This document shows, one piece after another, positions 34,494 through 45,769 of a stretch of 64,000 nt of DNA; within the stretch, counting starts at the first letter, position 1, and each line of letters opens with the position of its first letter. The stretch comes from Timema cristinae (taxonomy: Eukaryota > Arthropoda > Insecta > Phasmatodea > Timematidae). The stretch is taken from assembly GCA_039000515.1 (NCBI GenBank), contig JBCFYV010000001.1:48692032-48756031 (forward strand). The letters run 5' to 3'. The notes below the pieces were generated by a model, which ran no database searches, was not told the DNA's origin, and saw only the letters and a list, made by a program, of their open reading frames with translations. The translations under genes and the position numbers were made by a program.

Positions 34494-36275
34494 GTCACTG
34501 ATAGCTAGATCCGTTAATTGATTACGGCAATCAATTTATGTTTTTTTTGTGCCCTTTAGATATTTTGTTGAATCATCTTTTATATTTATTGCGCGTTTAT
34601 TAATGCAAGCCATTAATTATATTTTCCTGGTGGCGTGGTTGAATTCTAGGCACGTGTCTCTTGAGGGGATGACAGAAGAGGCATATTATTGCCAGAAATA
34701 CCTTGATCTTGAATTCAATATTTTATCAGGCAATTAACAGTATCTAGACTATTACTGACTCTGATCGCACTTAGTTATATCATATTGGTTCCTTCAATAC
34801 CTGATTTACCAATACGTGTTTTTACATTTCCCATAGATTCGAACCAAAGTCACCCCTTGGTAGTGACTAGATATTTGTGCGAGATTATACGGGTACCCTG
34901 ATGGCAAATTTATTACCACTGGAGATTTTAAGAAGATTTAAATTATTTAATTTAAAAGCTGCATAATTAGTTTGTTTTTTAGATAATAAAATATAAATGT
35001 TTTTTTCTAAGTTGTGTGTTACTGTAACTATGTAAAGTTTATAGATACTTATAGAAATCAGTTTTTGTTCTAATGTTATAACTATCTTATTTATTTATTT
35101 TTTGTGATGGTGAGGTTAGGGCTAATATTTCTGATGGAGTTACTGAGGTATTTTTCCAAAATGTTTTACCAGTATTCTTGCATATAAATAAATGTAAATT
35201 TCCTCAAAATTCTGTCTCCCATATTTGTGTAAATATACGGGTTTCTTGAACGAGTGATAATACTTGAAGTAAGGGAAACCACTTCAAATCAGTTCAACTG
35301 GGGACAAGTTCTGGATTGTTCGTTTTATGTTAGTTTTCAGTTAGTTTTCAGTTAGAGTAGAATACATCTGATAGAGCTTTAGATTTGAGATATTATTTAA
35401 AAAAATATATGGTGGGACGTAAGTGTAGAATTTCTCTGACATAATATTTAATCTGTTATAGCTTGGGTTGGATTGAAATAAATTGTATGCATCCAATATT
35501 AATAAAATGTTAAACAATCCCCAGATTTTTCTATACACTTTGAGAAAAATAGTCATGGTCAATTTATAAAATCTTCCATATTTTAAGATAACTCATTCGT
35601 AAACTACCCCTATAAATTAATTTTAAGAAAATTAAATACACATCTTCATTTATTATGTAAAACAATACACATACACCACATTTGAACAAAATCGGTTAAG
35701 CCATATTTAGTAAAATTTCCCATTAAAAAAACGTAGTCATTAATAAACTACTTTAATTTAAGAGCTTAAATAATTACCATTATTATTTCTCCAGGTATGA
35801 CCATGTAACATAAATATCATGTTTGTAAAATCCATCGAACTGTTTAGGCTGTAACCGAGGTATATTTCATCTGCCCTGTAAGGTTGCAAGCTTACCTTGC
35901 ATCATTCAGCTTGGTACAGCTTATAATATAGAGTCATAGTTGAAGATGTCAAGGTAATACTGTTGACTTACAGTGTAAGTGGAGTGTTGATACAGATATA
36001 CAGAGTACAGACAGACATAAGGGCAGATAGAATAGTAAAACCCAGTTATTTGCTCTTCGGGGATACACAAAATGTAAATATCTATCGAGATCTCAAAGTC
36101 AACCATTTTTACTATTACAATACTCTATCTATACATAATGTAATAACTCATTTCCCTAATAGTAGCTATTTATTGAGTTAAAGCATTAATTTAACTACCC
36201 ATTCTATCTCGAACGTGTCAGTTTCAATAATTTGTTACTAAAGAGTGTTGGATGGTAATGTCGGTTAAGCTCTAC
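34494..36275. other. intergenic, nothing firm
   Basis: AT-rich. 35.8-35.87 kb holds a phrase (GTTTAGGCTGTAACCGAGGTA) that matches part of the dispersed repeat at 46.3 kb, so an old fragment of that repeat may be present. No gene is supported. Confidence 0.45.
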
Positions 36276-36515
36276 TTACCCTGCAAGGTGTACGTGCGTG
36301 ATTCTGGTGCATGATAAGTTGCCTACGTTCAAGGCGAGTCCAACAAATTGGTACCGCCCTGCAGAGTCTATTTCCAAAACAAATTTCTTGCTGTAGCAAA
36401 TATGTGAGAAATATGACAGGTTGCGCGGCATTGCTAACCAAATTGTCCCACTTCCTTCTTTACACAAATCATCTTTCAATTTCGTGGGTTTGAAGCGGGA
36501 TTGTCGACAATTTCC
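36276..36515 (-). other. coding-like open stretch with a splice donor, minus strand
   Basis: The minus strand is open for about 80 codons, containing EGSGTIWLAMPRNLSYFSHI, KKFVLEIDSAGRYQFVGLAL and CTRITHVHLAG, and runs into TTGCAGGGTAAGTAG, a strong donor consensus near 36275. The upstream end has only a weak acceptor, and no second exon can be linked. Composition looks like protein but I recognise no domain. It could be a host exon, a mobile-element exon or chance. Confidence 0.25.
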
Positions 36516-36849
36516 TACTCAGTTATTTGTCTTGCTAGTCAATTTATTATGAATTTCCACATATTTTATTCTCCGGCCCATGTAGGCTCACTAAGGTGCG
36601 TTCACAATAATACTTAATGCCGTGAGAAGTTTAACAATCAGAGTGTTGTTTCAAAACTATTTTCACTATTTTGATGAATATTGAATGAGTGCTATGGAGA
36701 TGTCTTTACCATTATGTTTGCCCATCTTATCCATGCGAAACCACGTAAAACCATTTTAAATTCACTCTCTTATTTATGTTCCATAATTATACATTTTATC
36801 TTTTAATTATCTTGCAGTAAGTGTTGAGAATTATATAATAATACACCCA

Positions 36850-37085
36850 CATCACTGACAATGGTTAATCGTGTCACTATCGTGTTGGATGAGATTACCA
36901 GTGACAGGAAGATTGGGATTCGAATCCCGGTAGAGTTTACTGGGGGGGGAGGTGGCGTTCCTAAATGGCTCCGCAATCTCACTGCACACCAATATAGGTT
37001 TATTTTCACTTAAATTCTAACTTCTGTATTCATATTCTCTTATCGTAATTAGTGTATGCGTTAAGTCCAATGGGGTACTATATTG
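36850..37085 (+). mobile_element. SINE family B, diverged
   Basis: Keeps ACAGGAAGATTGGGATTCGA, ATCCCGG, a G-run, TCTCACTGCACACC, CACTTAAATTCTAAC and CGTAATTAGTGTATGCG. The tail core is degraded to GTCCAATGGGGTACTA. Confidence 0.7.
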
Positions 37086-37257
37086 AGGTGATTAAAATAA
37101 AATAGTAATTAATAAACAGGGATTAAGAATTTGTTGTTTCATCAAACACTTCAATTGCCAGTACCTTGGAGTTAAAAATTAAAGTAGACTTATATATTTA
37201 GTATAATCATATGTTTAATGCTGTTTTATAAACTTAGTTTGCTGTGAATGAACTTCT

Positions 37258-37305
37258 CAGGAAAGACTGTGACTATGACTGTGACTGTGACTGTGACTGT
37301 GGACC
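37258..37305. repeat. (GACTGT)n microsatellite
   Basis: Seven GACTGT-like units. Confidence 0.95.
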
Positions 37306-38728
37306 CATCAGGAGGTCTAAAGTGCTCGAACACAATTTTATTAAATGTCTTATGTTCTAATATCAATATTGTTTATTTTAATAAGCGTTTTAAGAGAGGA
37401 AAATTTGTTATTATAAAAGTATTTCTCTACTAGAATGTAATACGTTCCACTTCAATAGAAGAACTTCGTAGTAATAAGGAGATTATATTTTGTTAAAAGT
37501 GAATAAAACCATTTTACTACTTTAAGTCACGTGCTGTGGAGTTATCGCTTTTAAAGAGAGTATCAATGTATCAATAGACACACAAGATTCCTAATGATGA
37601 GCTAGGATGTTATCGATGTTGATTATTTGTAACTGTTCTTGCACCGCTCCTTATTAACTGTTTGTACTATCCACATTCGACTACACTATTGTAGTATGGA
37701 CGAGGAGAGAAGACTAATTAAGAGACAATCAAGGCCTAGGATATAAAAATAACCTTAAGTACACTCATCCACGATTTTAACCTCAAAATCCATATTACTA
37801 TTAAACCTGACCATGTGAGTCCGACACCTAAGTCCTTGAACACACCGATGTGAGTGTTAATGTTGCTAACCCATTTTTTTCCTCCATCTCTTTTTATTTA
37901 GTTTTGTTGAAATTTAAAATACTTGTCTAAAGCTACACAGTAAGTTACATATGTCTGTATTAGAGCTGAGTACAGAATATAGATTTTAAATAAACGCACC
38001 AATATTATTTGAAGAAATTAAGGGCAACTATATAACGGAAAATATGAATACTTTTCCAATCGTGTCCCACTTATGTTGTATCGCGTAAGGGTTGAACCTT
38101 GGTCCTACAGATCAAAAGCACGTTACACCACATACACGAGGCCATTTCTTCCTTGTGCAATAAATACATTTGGTTAAACTGTCGACCGTATTGTCGATTG
38201 TCGCGTGACTTCCGTCAGCAAGGCTCGCTTGTTGTCCAAGTACACTTCACAATCAATTATAAGAGATGAACGGGGAGAGGGGAAGGGAACGAATGAAGTG
38301 TTATGTTCCTGTTGTAGTGTTCCCGCTCACGGACATAGGTGTAGACAAGTTTGAACAAGTGCAGGCGTGTGTACAAGGAGTGTAAAAACATAATACTAGA
38401 TTATTGACAGCAAATTGAATTGAACAAAACTAGCCCACAGTTAAAAATAAATTTGTTTCCTCATAAAAAGAGGCCAATATTGCATTTTCATTATGGAATG
38501 CCTTAAAAAAAGATACATAGCTTTGCATTTTACTATATTAAGGTAATTGGCCCGTTTCATTTGGCGTGGAAATGCAGAGCCATGGTAAATAACGGTTATC
38601 TTCAAGAATTGTTATTATTTTACAATCTTCTTTTCGGAAACGGTTTGGTCAGGAATAGAATCATGTTGGTTAAGTTATACTTTTTATATACGCACCTCCT
38701 ATACAATTTTAACAGGGAACAATATATA
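37306..38728. other. intergenic with a tRNA-like scrap
   Basis: Mostly AT-rich. On the minus strand near 38085-38150, GTGGTGTAACGTGC and AGGTTCAACCCTTACGC resemble A and B boxes of an unassigned tRNA-derived SINE. No gene. Confidence 0.4.
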
Positions 38729-38876
38729 ATGCCAGGTCTCCACCGTGGTTCGGATTCCACGTTAAACTGTAGGTCCTTCATTTCATCTCACAATCACCCC
38801 ACCGTTACACATTAGCGTAAGTGCGTATAACCCGAACGGGTAGTAAGATGCGGTGCTAATAATAATAATAACAATA
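38729..38876 (+). mobile_element. SINE family A, 5'-truncated
   Basis: Starts at AATGCCAGGTCTCCACCG and runs through the conserved body and tail (TAACCCGAACGGGTAGTAAG) to (TAA)n. Close to consensus, hence young. Confidence 0.92.
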
Positions 38877-39639
38877 TATAAATAATTTTGACATTTTTCA
38901 GTAGAAAACTGCCTGCTGCGTAACAAAAAATAAGAAAATATAACAACCAATAAACATTGATACATTAGCTTAGAAGAGGTTTCGAAAATATTACTATTGC
39001 AATTTTCATTAGTTCTCGAGAAAACTGATATTTCCAAATGTCTGATTTTTCCGCAAGACCTGTCCTGTAGCTAGTGCCATCTACGGTTTCCTTGATTCAT
39101 CTGTTCTTGTTGACGTGGAAGGATACTTCGGTCGGTTGTGAAGCCACACCCCGCCTTTCACCCTCCCACCCACCATACCACAAAATAGGTCTTAGACTTG
39201 CCCTCGACAGGGCCAACGGCCTTAATATTGTTATTTTATAGGTATTAATAGTAGGTCTATCTATTAAATTTGACAGCTTCATATTACCTGACGTATTAAT
39301 ACGTGAATGTTGATTTAGAAACATTTCTAGCTGTTGGAAGACCCTTGCTATACAAATTGAACTGAATAAAACGTTCAGCTACAGTGATATATGGATAGTA
39401 TTTCTGAATAATAAAATTACTACACTATTTGGTATTACTGAGTCACGTGTTTTAAATAAGATCTCCTGTTAGTGTAAATATTTTTGGGATTTCCATTTTC
39501 ACCACATAGTTAATAATATGATGATATTAATATATTTTTGTAAATGTCCAGCCCTGACCTTGTACCAGACTCCTATTTAAAACTTAATTTGGTCAGATTC
39601 GTCTATCACTTTTTATTTATTAAAATATTTCACTTTTCC

Positions 39640-39987
39640 ACAGACCTAAGAGGTTTTTTTTCCCATTAGTTTTGGAAAAATTGAAACACCTAGTTTCACC
39701 AACGCCCACTTAGGAAGATAAAATATGTAACACCCATTTTGTTTTTGGAGCTATCTCTCTGAATTTCTGGCAAGTTCTATTTTTTTACCGTTACTAAAAG
39801 ATATTTATTGTTCTACTTAAATGCCACTCCTCACAAAATCTTCAGGATTTCCATTTTAAAATTTAAGATGTTCTACGGTTTTATGTTCATTTTGAGTGGT
39901 TCCTATACCTGATTGCCAAATTTCAGCTCTCCACTAAACAGAAAAGTAGCTTTTTGTATTAATTTTGGACATTCGAGCCTCTAATAT
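39640..39987 (+). repeat. dispersed repeat, left part, split by the pogo element
   Basis: Contains degenerate units (GCCAAATTTCAGCTCTCCAC, ATTTCCATTTTAAAATTTAA) like those at 42.91-43.1 kb and, inverted relative to the 43 kb copy, at 46.9-47.7 kb. The pogo element begins directly at its right edge, so this part and the 42.91-43.48 kb part were probably one repeat before insertion. Confidence 0.6.
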
Positions 39988-40016
39988 TAGAGTAAGGTGG
40001 GGCAAGAGTACGCGTC

Positions 40017-40031
40017 GGGTAAGAGTACGCA
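40017..40031 (+). promoter_or_regulatory. subterminal TIR-core repeat
   Basis: GGGTAAGAGTACGCA lies 3 bp inside the left TIR and repeats its core, so it is a candidate extra transposase-binding site. Confidence 0.7.
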
Positions 40032-40152
40032 TTGGCTTTATTTCTATTTTGGCAAAATAGCAGTTGGCCCCACTGTTTGGTTTTAGGAAGGTGTCATGGC
40101 AGATAGGTTGTCAACATAGTTTGAGCTGAATCTGAAAACATATTTTCAAACA

Positions 40153-42455
40153 ATGCGGTAAGTTGTGATTCTAAGCATTCTGATGTAATTTGGCAGTATT
40201 TAGCAAACGTAATAGCTACATAAAATATTTATTAAAACTAATATGTATTGATATATTTAGAAAGAGCTCTTTTTAATGTAAACCAAAGTGTCCACATAAT
40301 TTAGGAAGTTTCTCACTAGGCAACAGCACTTCCCGGTGAGTTGTAAAACTATGAGTGGGGCAAGGAGACGCACGAAGAGGCGGGGCATAAGTACGCACTG
40401 CGTACTCTTACCCCAACTCTTGATTACGAGTATTTCTAACTTTATATCGACCCATTGAACCATTCTTTTCTAAATATAAATTAATGTATAGCTCTATTAT
40501 TACCCTTAATATAGAGGGAAAATCAGTGGCGAAGCGTGGAATCTTTCCAGGATACCAAATTTTTTTGTTTAAGACATTTAGGTATACAAAAATAAATTAA
40601 TACATATTTTTAATGTTAATGTATGTGATTCAATTTATATTTTAGGACTTATAAAAAACAAACAAATCGTAAACCATGTACTGAACAAATGCTTAACAGA
40701 GCTAAGCAAATGCTTCAAGATGGATTTTCGAAAAGACAAATTGCAAAAGATCTTGAAATAAGTGAAGCTACTTTGAGAAAGCGTTTAAAAAGGGTAAGCT
40801 ACATGAAATTTAATATAAACCTTTTAAAATATAACATCAAGTTTGTAAACTATGATATAAAATACACCTCAAATTAATTTTATTATTGTTTCAGGGGTTT
40901 GGTGTAAATAAACTGGGCAGGTTTGCAAAGACATTTGATGAAAGACAAGAAAATGACTTGGCTAAACATTGCAAGGACCTTGATGCGTGTTTTTACGGAT
41001 TGACATTAAAAGATTTAAGACGTTTAGCATTTGAATTTGCTGAGATAAATGGAATTAAAAACCCATTTGATAAAGAGACGAAGCTAGCTGGTAAAGACTG
41101 GGCATACAGTTTTATGAAAAAATTTAATTTGACACTCCGTATTCCTCAAAAGACTAGTCTTGCTCGAGTGATGGGTTTTAACAAAATTCAAGTGGATGCA
41201 TTTTTTGACAATCTTGTGGCCTTAATGTCGAAATTTGAGTTCCCGTCAACTCGTATTTTTAAAATGGATGAATCGGGAATAACTACAGTTCCAAATAAAG
41301 TTCCAAAAGTTATTGCTAGCATAGGAAAGAAAGCTGTTGGTAAAATTGTGTCTGCAGAGAGAGGACAGCTTATAACCATTGTTTGTGCTGTAAGTGCCAG
41401 TGGAAATTATGTACCACCTGCGATCATTTTTCCAAGAAAAAGAGGAAAAGAAGAGCTAATGAATGGAGCCCTCCAGGATCAACTATGATGTGTTCTGACA
41501 GTGGGTACATAAACACAGAGCTATTTAAAGACTGGTTGAAGCATTTTCAGAAAAATGTAATGGCAAGTTTAGAGAACCCCGTATTGCTTATTGTAGACAA
41601 CCACACTTCACACATGAGTTTGGATGCTGTGCTCTTCTGCAGAGGACATTCTTTTCATCTCTTGTCCATCCCTCCGCATAGTACTCACAAGCTGCAACCT
41701 TTGGACAGATGTTTTTTTTAAGCCATTAAAAGATTTCTACTCACAAGCTTGCGACCAATGGTTATTGAGTTGCCCTGCGCGTACAATTTCTCAATTTCAA
41801 GTTGCGCAACTTTCTGGCAATGCCTACCAAAGATGTGCCACAATGACGAAAGGTATTAATGGATTTAATGTGTGTGGTATTTTCCCTGTTAACCGTTACA
41901 TATTTTCAGAAGAAGAGTTTATTCCATCAGCTGTCACGGACCAAACTAATGGCTCATCAAATGCAACATCTGAGACTCATCTATCAAAATCTTTGGCTGC
42001 CAAAATAAGTTCTCAACCATCAACATCTTCGGCTGCCACAACAGATCCTCAGCAACCTCAACCTCAACAACAAACGACCTATCAGGTAGATCCGATACCA
42101 TTCCCTAAAAGAACAGAAAATCAAAATAAAGAAAGCGAGGGAAACATCTCAAATAATAACAGGGACACCATTTAAAAATAGTTTAATGATAAAAGAAGAA
42201 AGTAAAAATGCTATTTGTCAAGCTAGGAAATCATTGTTCAGATCTAAAATTAATACTCCAGTTATGTCTCTGTCAAATAGAATAAAAACAACAAAATCAA
42301 AAGTTGACGAAGACATTTTCTGCCCCGGCTGCGAAGAACAGTATGAAGATCCACCTCTAGAAGACTGGGTACAATGCAAAAGTTGCAAAGAATGGTGGCA
42401 TGAAGCGTGTTCTAATTATGAAAGTTCAGGTGAATTCATGTGTGACTATTGTTAA
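40153..42455 (+). pseudogene. pogo/Tigger-like transposase with C-terminal PHD finger, three frameshifts
   Basis: DDE_1 transposase of the pogo/Jerky/Tigger group. Proposed exons: ATGCG (40153-40157) before GTAAGT; 40646-40793; 40895 onward. Joining exons 1 and 2 gives MRTYKKQTNRKPC, the usual start of this family. Residues 1-51 form a helix-turn-helix of Psq type (DGFSKRQIAKDLEISEATLR). A CENP-B/Tc5-like second domain follows (about 60-130), then the catalytic domain with KMDESG (Asp near residue 176), IVDNHTSH and LQPLD. The last two Asp have 35 residues between them, fitting a DD35D core. The C-terminus carries a C4HC3 PHD finger (CPGC, CKSC, HEAC, CDYC at 42321-42452). Breaks: loss of one C near 41469, an extra T in an 8-T run near 41718, and an extra A near 42151. 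All catalytic residues remain. The two single-base insertions lie in short homopolymers, so sequencing error must be excluded. Confidence 0.92.
40355..40414. promoter_or_regulatory. cluster of three internal TIR-core repeats
   Basis: GTGGGGCAAGGAGACGCAC, then GGGGCATAAGTACGCA, then the inverted GCGTACTCTTACCCC. The last two form a near-palindrome about 33 bp long. All lie inside the proposed first intron of the transposase gene. They may be transposase-binding sites or an internal regulatory element. Confidence 0.7.
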
Positions 42456-42662
42456 ATAAGTTTTAAATCACCTCTAAAATTGTTTCTCAACTAGTTTATA
42501 AGTCAAGGAAATGGATTTTTCAATGAGATAAGTTCTTTATATAAAAAAAAAGGTAGAATAGTTTACTTTATTCAATAATGCCTATAATACATTTTTAATG
42601 TCTTGTGAAGTTTTATAATGTAAAAGTCTATATCATACATTATTTTTTATAATATTTATAAT

Positions 42663-42717
42663 GCGTACTTTTACCCCGTAATGAACGTACTCTTACCCCA
42701 CCTATGGGGCAAAAGTA
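42663..42717. promoter_or_regulatory. subterminal TIR-core repeats, right side
   Basis: Inverted GCGTACTTTTACCCC, inverted ACGTACTCTTACCCCAC and forward TGGGGCAAAAGTA lie about 165-220 bp inside the right TIR. They mirror the left-side cluster. Confidence 0.7.
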
Positions 42718-42907
42718 TCGTTTTGTCAAATTTTGTAATTTTTAAAGAATTGGTTAAAATAATTTTTTGAAAAATTATTAAAAATTTCTACTTCAATGAC
42801 AATAAAATGAAGATAGTTATCCCAAAAATTGACATAATTTAACGTATAATTCTAGCTTATACATGTGTTTAAACGTTAAGTGCGTCCTCTTGCCCCACTT
42901 TACTCTA

Positions 42908-43480
42908 ACCTCTCCACCACCTCTTCAACTCCCACTTTGAGATTTCAAAACTTGAAGTATTGTTTCATTATTTGGAGGTTTCCTTCTCCTTGCCAAAATT
43001 TAAATTTCCATCACATTTAAAAGGTTTTTATCTTTAAATAAACCCCTCTTCCTATTTTTCTCCTGGTAACTTTTTAGTGTCTCAAACATTCAAACTCTTA
43101 CATTTATTTGAAGATATCTCTCTTAGGCCAGTCAACAGGCCGTTTAAATTGGCTATTGGTGGGAACAATTCCGGACAAGCTGAAATTAATTTTAATCTCT
43201 TTGATTGGGTATCAGTAAAAAATACTAATTTTGAACCCCTTTACAGGCCCGGATTTGACAACCATCTTGAAAAAGGGGCCAAAAAAGATACATATTTTTT
43301 AATATTCATAAATATCTCAGTTAATACCAACTTTAGAGTAAAATATGAGATCATAAAAGTTAAATATGGGTAAATCCTCTACAAAAACAGTTTTTTTACC
43401 TTTTTTTCGTACGAATGACTGTTTCTTAGTAATAGGCGGTCAAAATATTGAAATTCTGGGCTTATTTTATTTTATTTTTT
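42908..43480 (+). repeat. dispersed repeat, right part, inverted partner at 46.6-47.8 kb
   Basis: 43130-43470 is the reverse complement of about 46680-47010. Shared blocks include GGATTTG.CAACATCTTGAAA, TAAATATCTC.GTTA, AAAAGTTAAATA and AGTAATAGG, with roughly 75-80 percent identity by eye. No coding domain is recognised in either orientation. Confidence 0.75.
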
Positions 43481-43969
43481 AATTCTAAGCATTCTACAAT
43501 AACACAAATGCTTTCATAGAGAGTGTCAATATAATTTCTTTGTCAGGTAAATAGAAGAAATGTCTGAGTGCGTCAGATAAACGAACAGAAATTGGTTTAG
43601 AATGGTTTTGGATTTATGTGTGTGACGGTTTTTCCACTGTTCTCTTTGGTCGGTTAGGTTATAGTTGAAACGGTCAGCCTCATAACCAGAATCAGTCTCT
43701 TAATTGTGCTGTCCACTGTCAGACATGACGAGAAGCTTGGTGACCAGCAGTTTGAGGGAGATGAACAAACAATGGCTAAGTTCTCCCACCTTGTTCCCCC
43801 ACCCCCACACTACGACAGCAAAAACCTATGTATCAATAGGAACGCCAGGGGATGGGAGTAAGGTGTCAACCCACTGTTTTGAAACATTCAGTTATTCTGC
43901 GGGAAGTGTTGTCGAACGAGATGAATAAAAGTACCGATATAATGATTTAAATACTGTGTGCACGATTAA

Positions 43970-44800
43970 CGACTAAAGACTTTACAGTCAAGCAAGCTGT
44001 TGAAGATGCTGGTACATTAATTGCCACTCTGGAAATTGAAGCATAAAATCACTACACATAGGTGAGGACACTGATTAAATGGTCATACTTACTGCCCTTT
44101 GTGAATCTCGCTCTAACACTTATTTTTTGAAACCAGGCTAAGGAAAGTCTCAGAGCAGACTGTATAGCTATCCTCGGTACTAATTTGGATGTGTCATTTA
44201 GGGACATTTTGTTTATGCACGCATTTAGTGGCTGTGATACTACTTCTGCATTATGCAAGCAGGGATAAATGAAGTTCGTTAACCTTCTAAAGAAGAAGAA
44301 ACACTTAAAGAGAGCTGTTATTATTTTAAGGAGCCAAATGCGTCTTTAGAAGCAATCTAAAAAGAAGGTGAACCATTTCTGCTTATTCTGTATGGAACAA
44401 CAAATTGTGAATCATTAAATATAGATACTAGTGCTTCTTACAATCTATTACCAAATGTCTACCAAACCTTACCACCGACAAAAGCTGCACCTCTCTTGCA
44501 TTCGTTCCTTACCCATAATCAAATTCAGAAATGGTATGGAAATGAAAAGTCAGATTTAGACTAGAAATGGAAAAATCTAAAGAATGGGTTGATACCAATC
44601 AACCTCCATAAGAACTATCTCCTCAAGAATAACTCACGATTATTTCTTATAAATGTGCAGCTGTTACAAAGTTGGTTTGCTACTATGTAATGTGTGGTTT
44701 ATGCCAGGGCAAATCTTGTTCGATTATTGTGGACGTGGATGAATTAGACTAGGATGAGGAAATATATATTGCAACAGAAAACGTTTTAGAATATTATTCC
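43970..44800 (+). pseudogene. remnant of a widespread repetitive arthropod ORF (GCDTTSA protein)
   Basis: Several conserved blocks occur in order on the plus strand in shifting frames: VKQAVEDAGTLIATLEIEA, VGEDTD then MVILTALCESRSNTYFLKPG, then FRDILFMHAFSGCDTTSALC, then SYNLLPNVYQTLPPTKAAPL with HSFLTHNQIQKWYGNE, then LIPIN and a Cys-rich end (ISYKCAAVT, CGLCQGKSC). From memory these match a large family of uncharacterised, often multi-copy invertebrate proteins with a GEDTDLL motif, NIYFLKPGKGK, HAFSGCDTTSA and a Cys-rich C-terminus. The family has no function I can name. Here it is broken by many stops and frameshifts. Confidence 0.7.
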
Positions 44801-44895
44801 AACGTCCATCACCTAGGTACGAAAGATGAGATATATGTTGTATAGGGGTCTAGATTATATCCAGGCATATAATGATCAACCATCGACATCAAAAG

Positions 44896-45150
44896 AAAAA
44901 TAAATGGTCCGGGACTCCACATGAACTTTCTCGCTCTATTGTTTAAAAATGGAGATATTTATTAAAAACTCGTAATATATGTGAAAGGAAATAATACACA
45001 CCAGAAAACCCAAGCAGAAATTGCACTATACTTGTGTAAAACTTTTTTTGAGTCCTGGTTTATAATTTTATTTCTATAGGGTCAATGTCCTCATTTGTAT
45101 GCTTGGACCGATAAGAAAGATCGATATTAGTTCCACAAGGATCAACACTT
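44896..45150 (+). repeat. dispersed repeat, copy 2 of the 18.8-kb repeat
   Basis: AAATGGTCCGGGACTCCACA, TCGCTCTATTGTTTAAA, ATTGCACTATACTTG, GGGTCAATGTCCTCATTTGT and GACCGATA. Same orientation as the 18.83 kb copy. It begins about 90 bp after the Cys-rich ORF remnant, so it may be a terminal part of that element. Confidence 0.8.
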
Positions 45151-45559
45151 TGTATTCAAATTTTGACTTCTGGCTAAAATTTTAACATTTCAATGGGTGT
45201 TGTACATCTTATTGTATCGCATTTTTACTAAATTTCTCATTTATAAATTTATACCAATAAAAAAGTTAAATATTGACTATTGAGTCTAAAATGATAAAGA
45301 TAGATCAATGTTGTACAAATATTTCTCCTAAGAGGTTTAAGAAAAAAGGACACTTTTTGAGAGACCTACTTATCTACTTACTCTATGGAATTAGATAATT
45401 ATTGCGTTAAAACATAGGTACTGTATCTGTACAAATAAAGCTCACAAATTGTATTAATATATTTGCCAATATCTTCGAAACTATTGGTTTATAAAAATAT
45501 ATTTCAAATTAAAGTTTGTTTTATTTTCATAGTACTACAATTTTGCAATGATAAGTTAT

Positions 45560-45730
45560 TTAGTATCTATACTAATATTATAAAGCAGAAAGATTTTTTT
45601 TTGTTTTTTTTTTTGTTTGTAATGGATAAACTCAAAAACTACTGGACCGATTTAAAAAAATCTTTCACCAATATAAAGCTACATTATCAGCGAGTAACAT
45701 AGGTTATTTTTTATATTGAAAATTTAATTT
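45560..45730 (+). repeat. arthropod-wide dispersed repeat fragment
   Basis: TCTATACTAATATTATAAAG, T-rich spacer, CAAAAACTACTGGACCGATT, CTTTCACCAATATAAAGCTA and GAGTAACATAGGTTAT. I recognise this consensus from many insect genomes as an interspersed element end; its class is not certain to me. A reverse scrap (TTCTAATATTAGTGAG) lies near 15030. Confidence 0.65.
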
Positions 45731-45769
45731 ATTCCTCCTAAAAATGTCGATAGTATATTATATTGTCGT

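Larger units (their letters stand above)
39990..42905 (+). mobile_element. pogo/Tigger-type DNA transposon, structurally complete
   Basis: A 2.9-kb element. The TIRs are GAGTAAGGTGGGGCAAGAGT then ACGC at left (39990-40013) and, inverted, GAGTAAAGTGGGGCAAGAGG then ACGC at right (42882-42905), matching at 22 of 24 positions. It is flanked by TA at 39988-39989 and 42906-42907, the expected Tc1/mariner-pogo target duplication. It carries one transposase gene in the forward direction and several subterminal copies of the TIR core. It is inserted in an older dispersed repeat. The intact ends and target site suggest a fairly recent insertion, although the gene has three frameshifts. Confidence 0.95.

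Noticed and set aside
43077..43373. 98-codon plus-strand frame considered as a gene
   Set aside because: The same sequence recurs inverted at 46.7-47.0 kb without an open frame, so it is part of a dispersed repeat.
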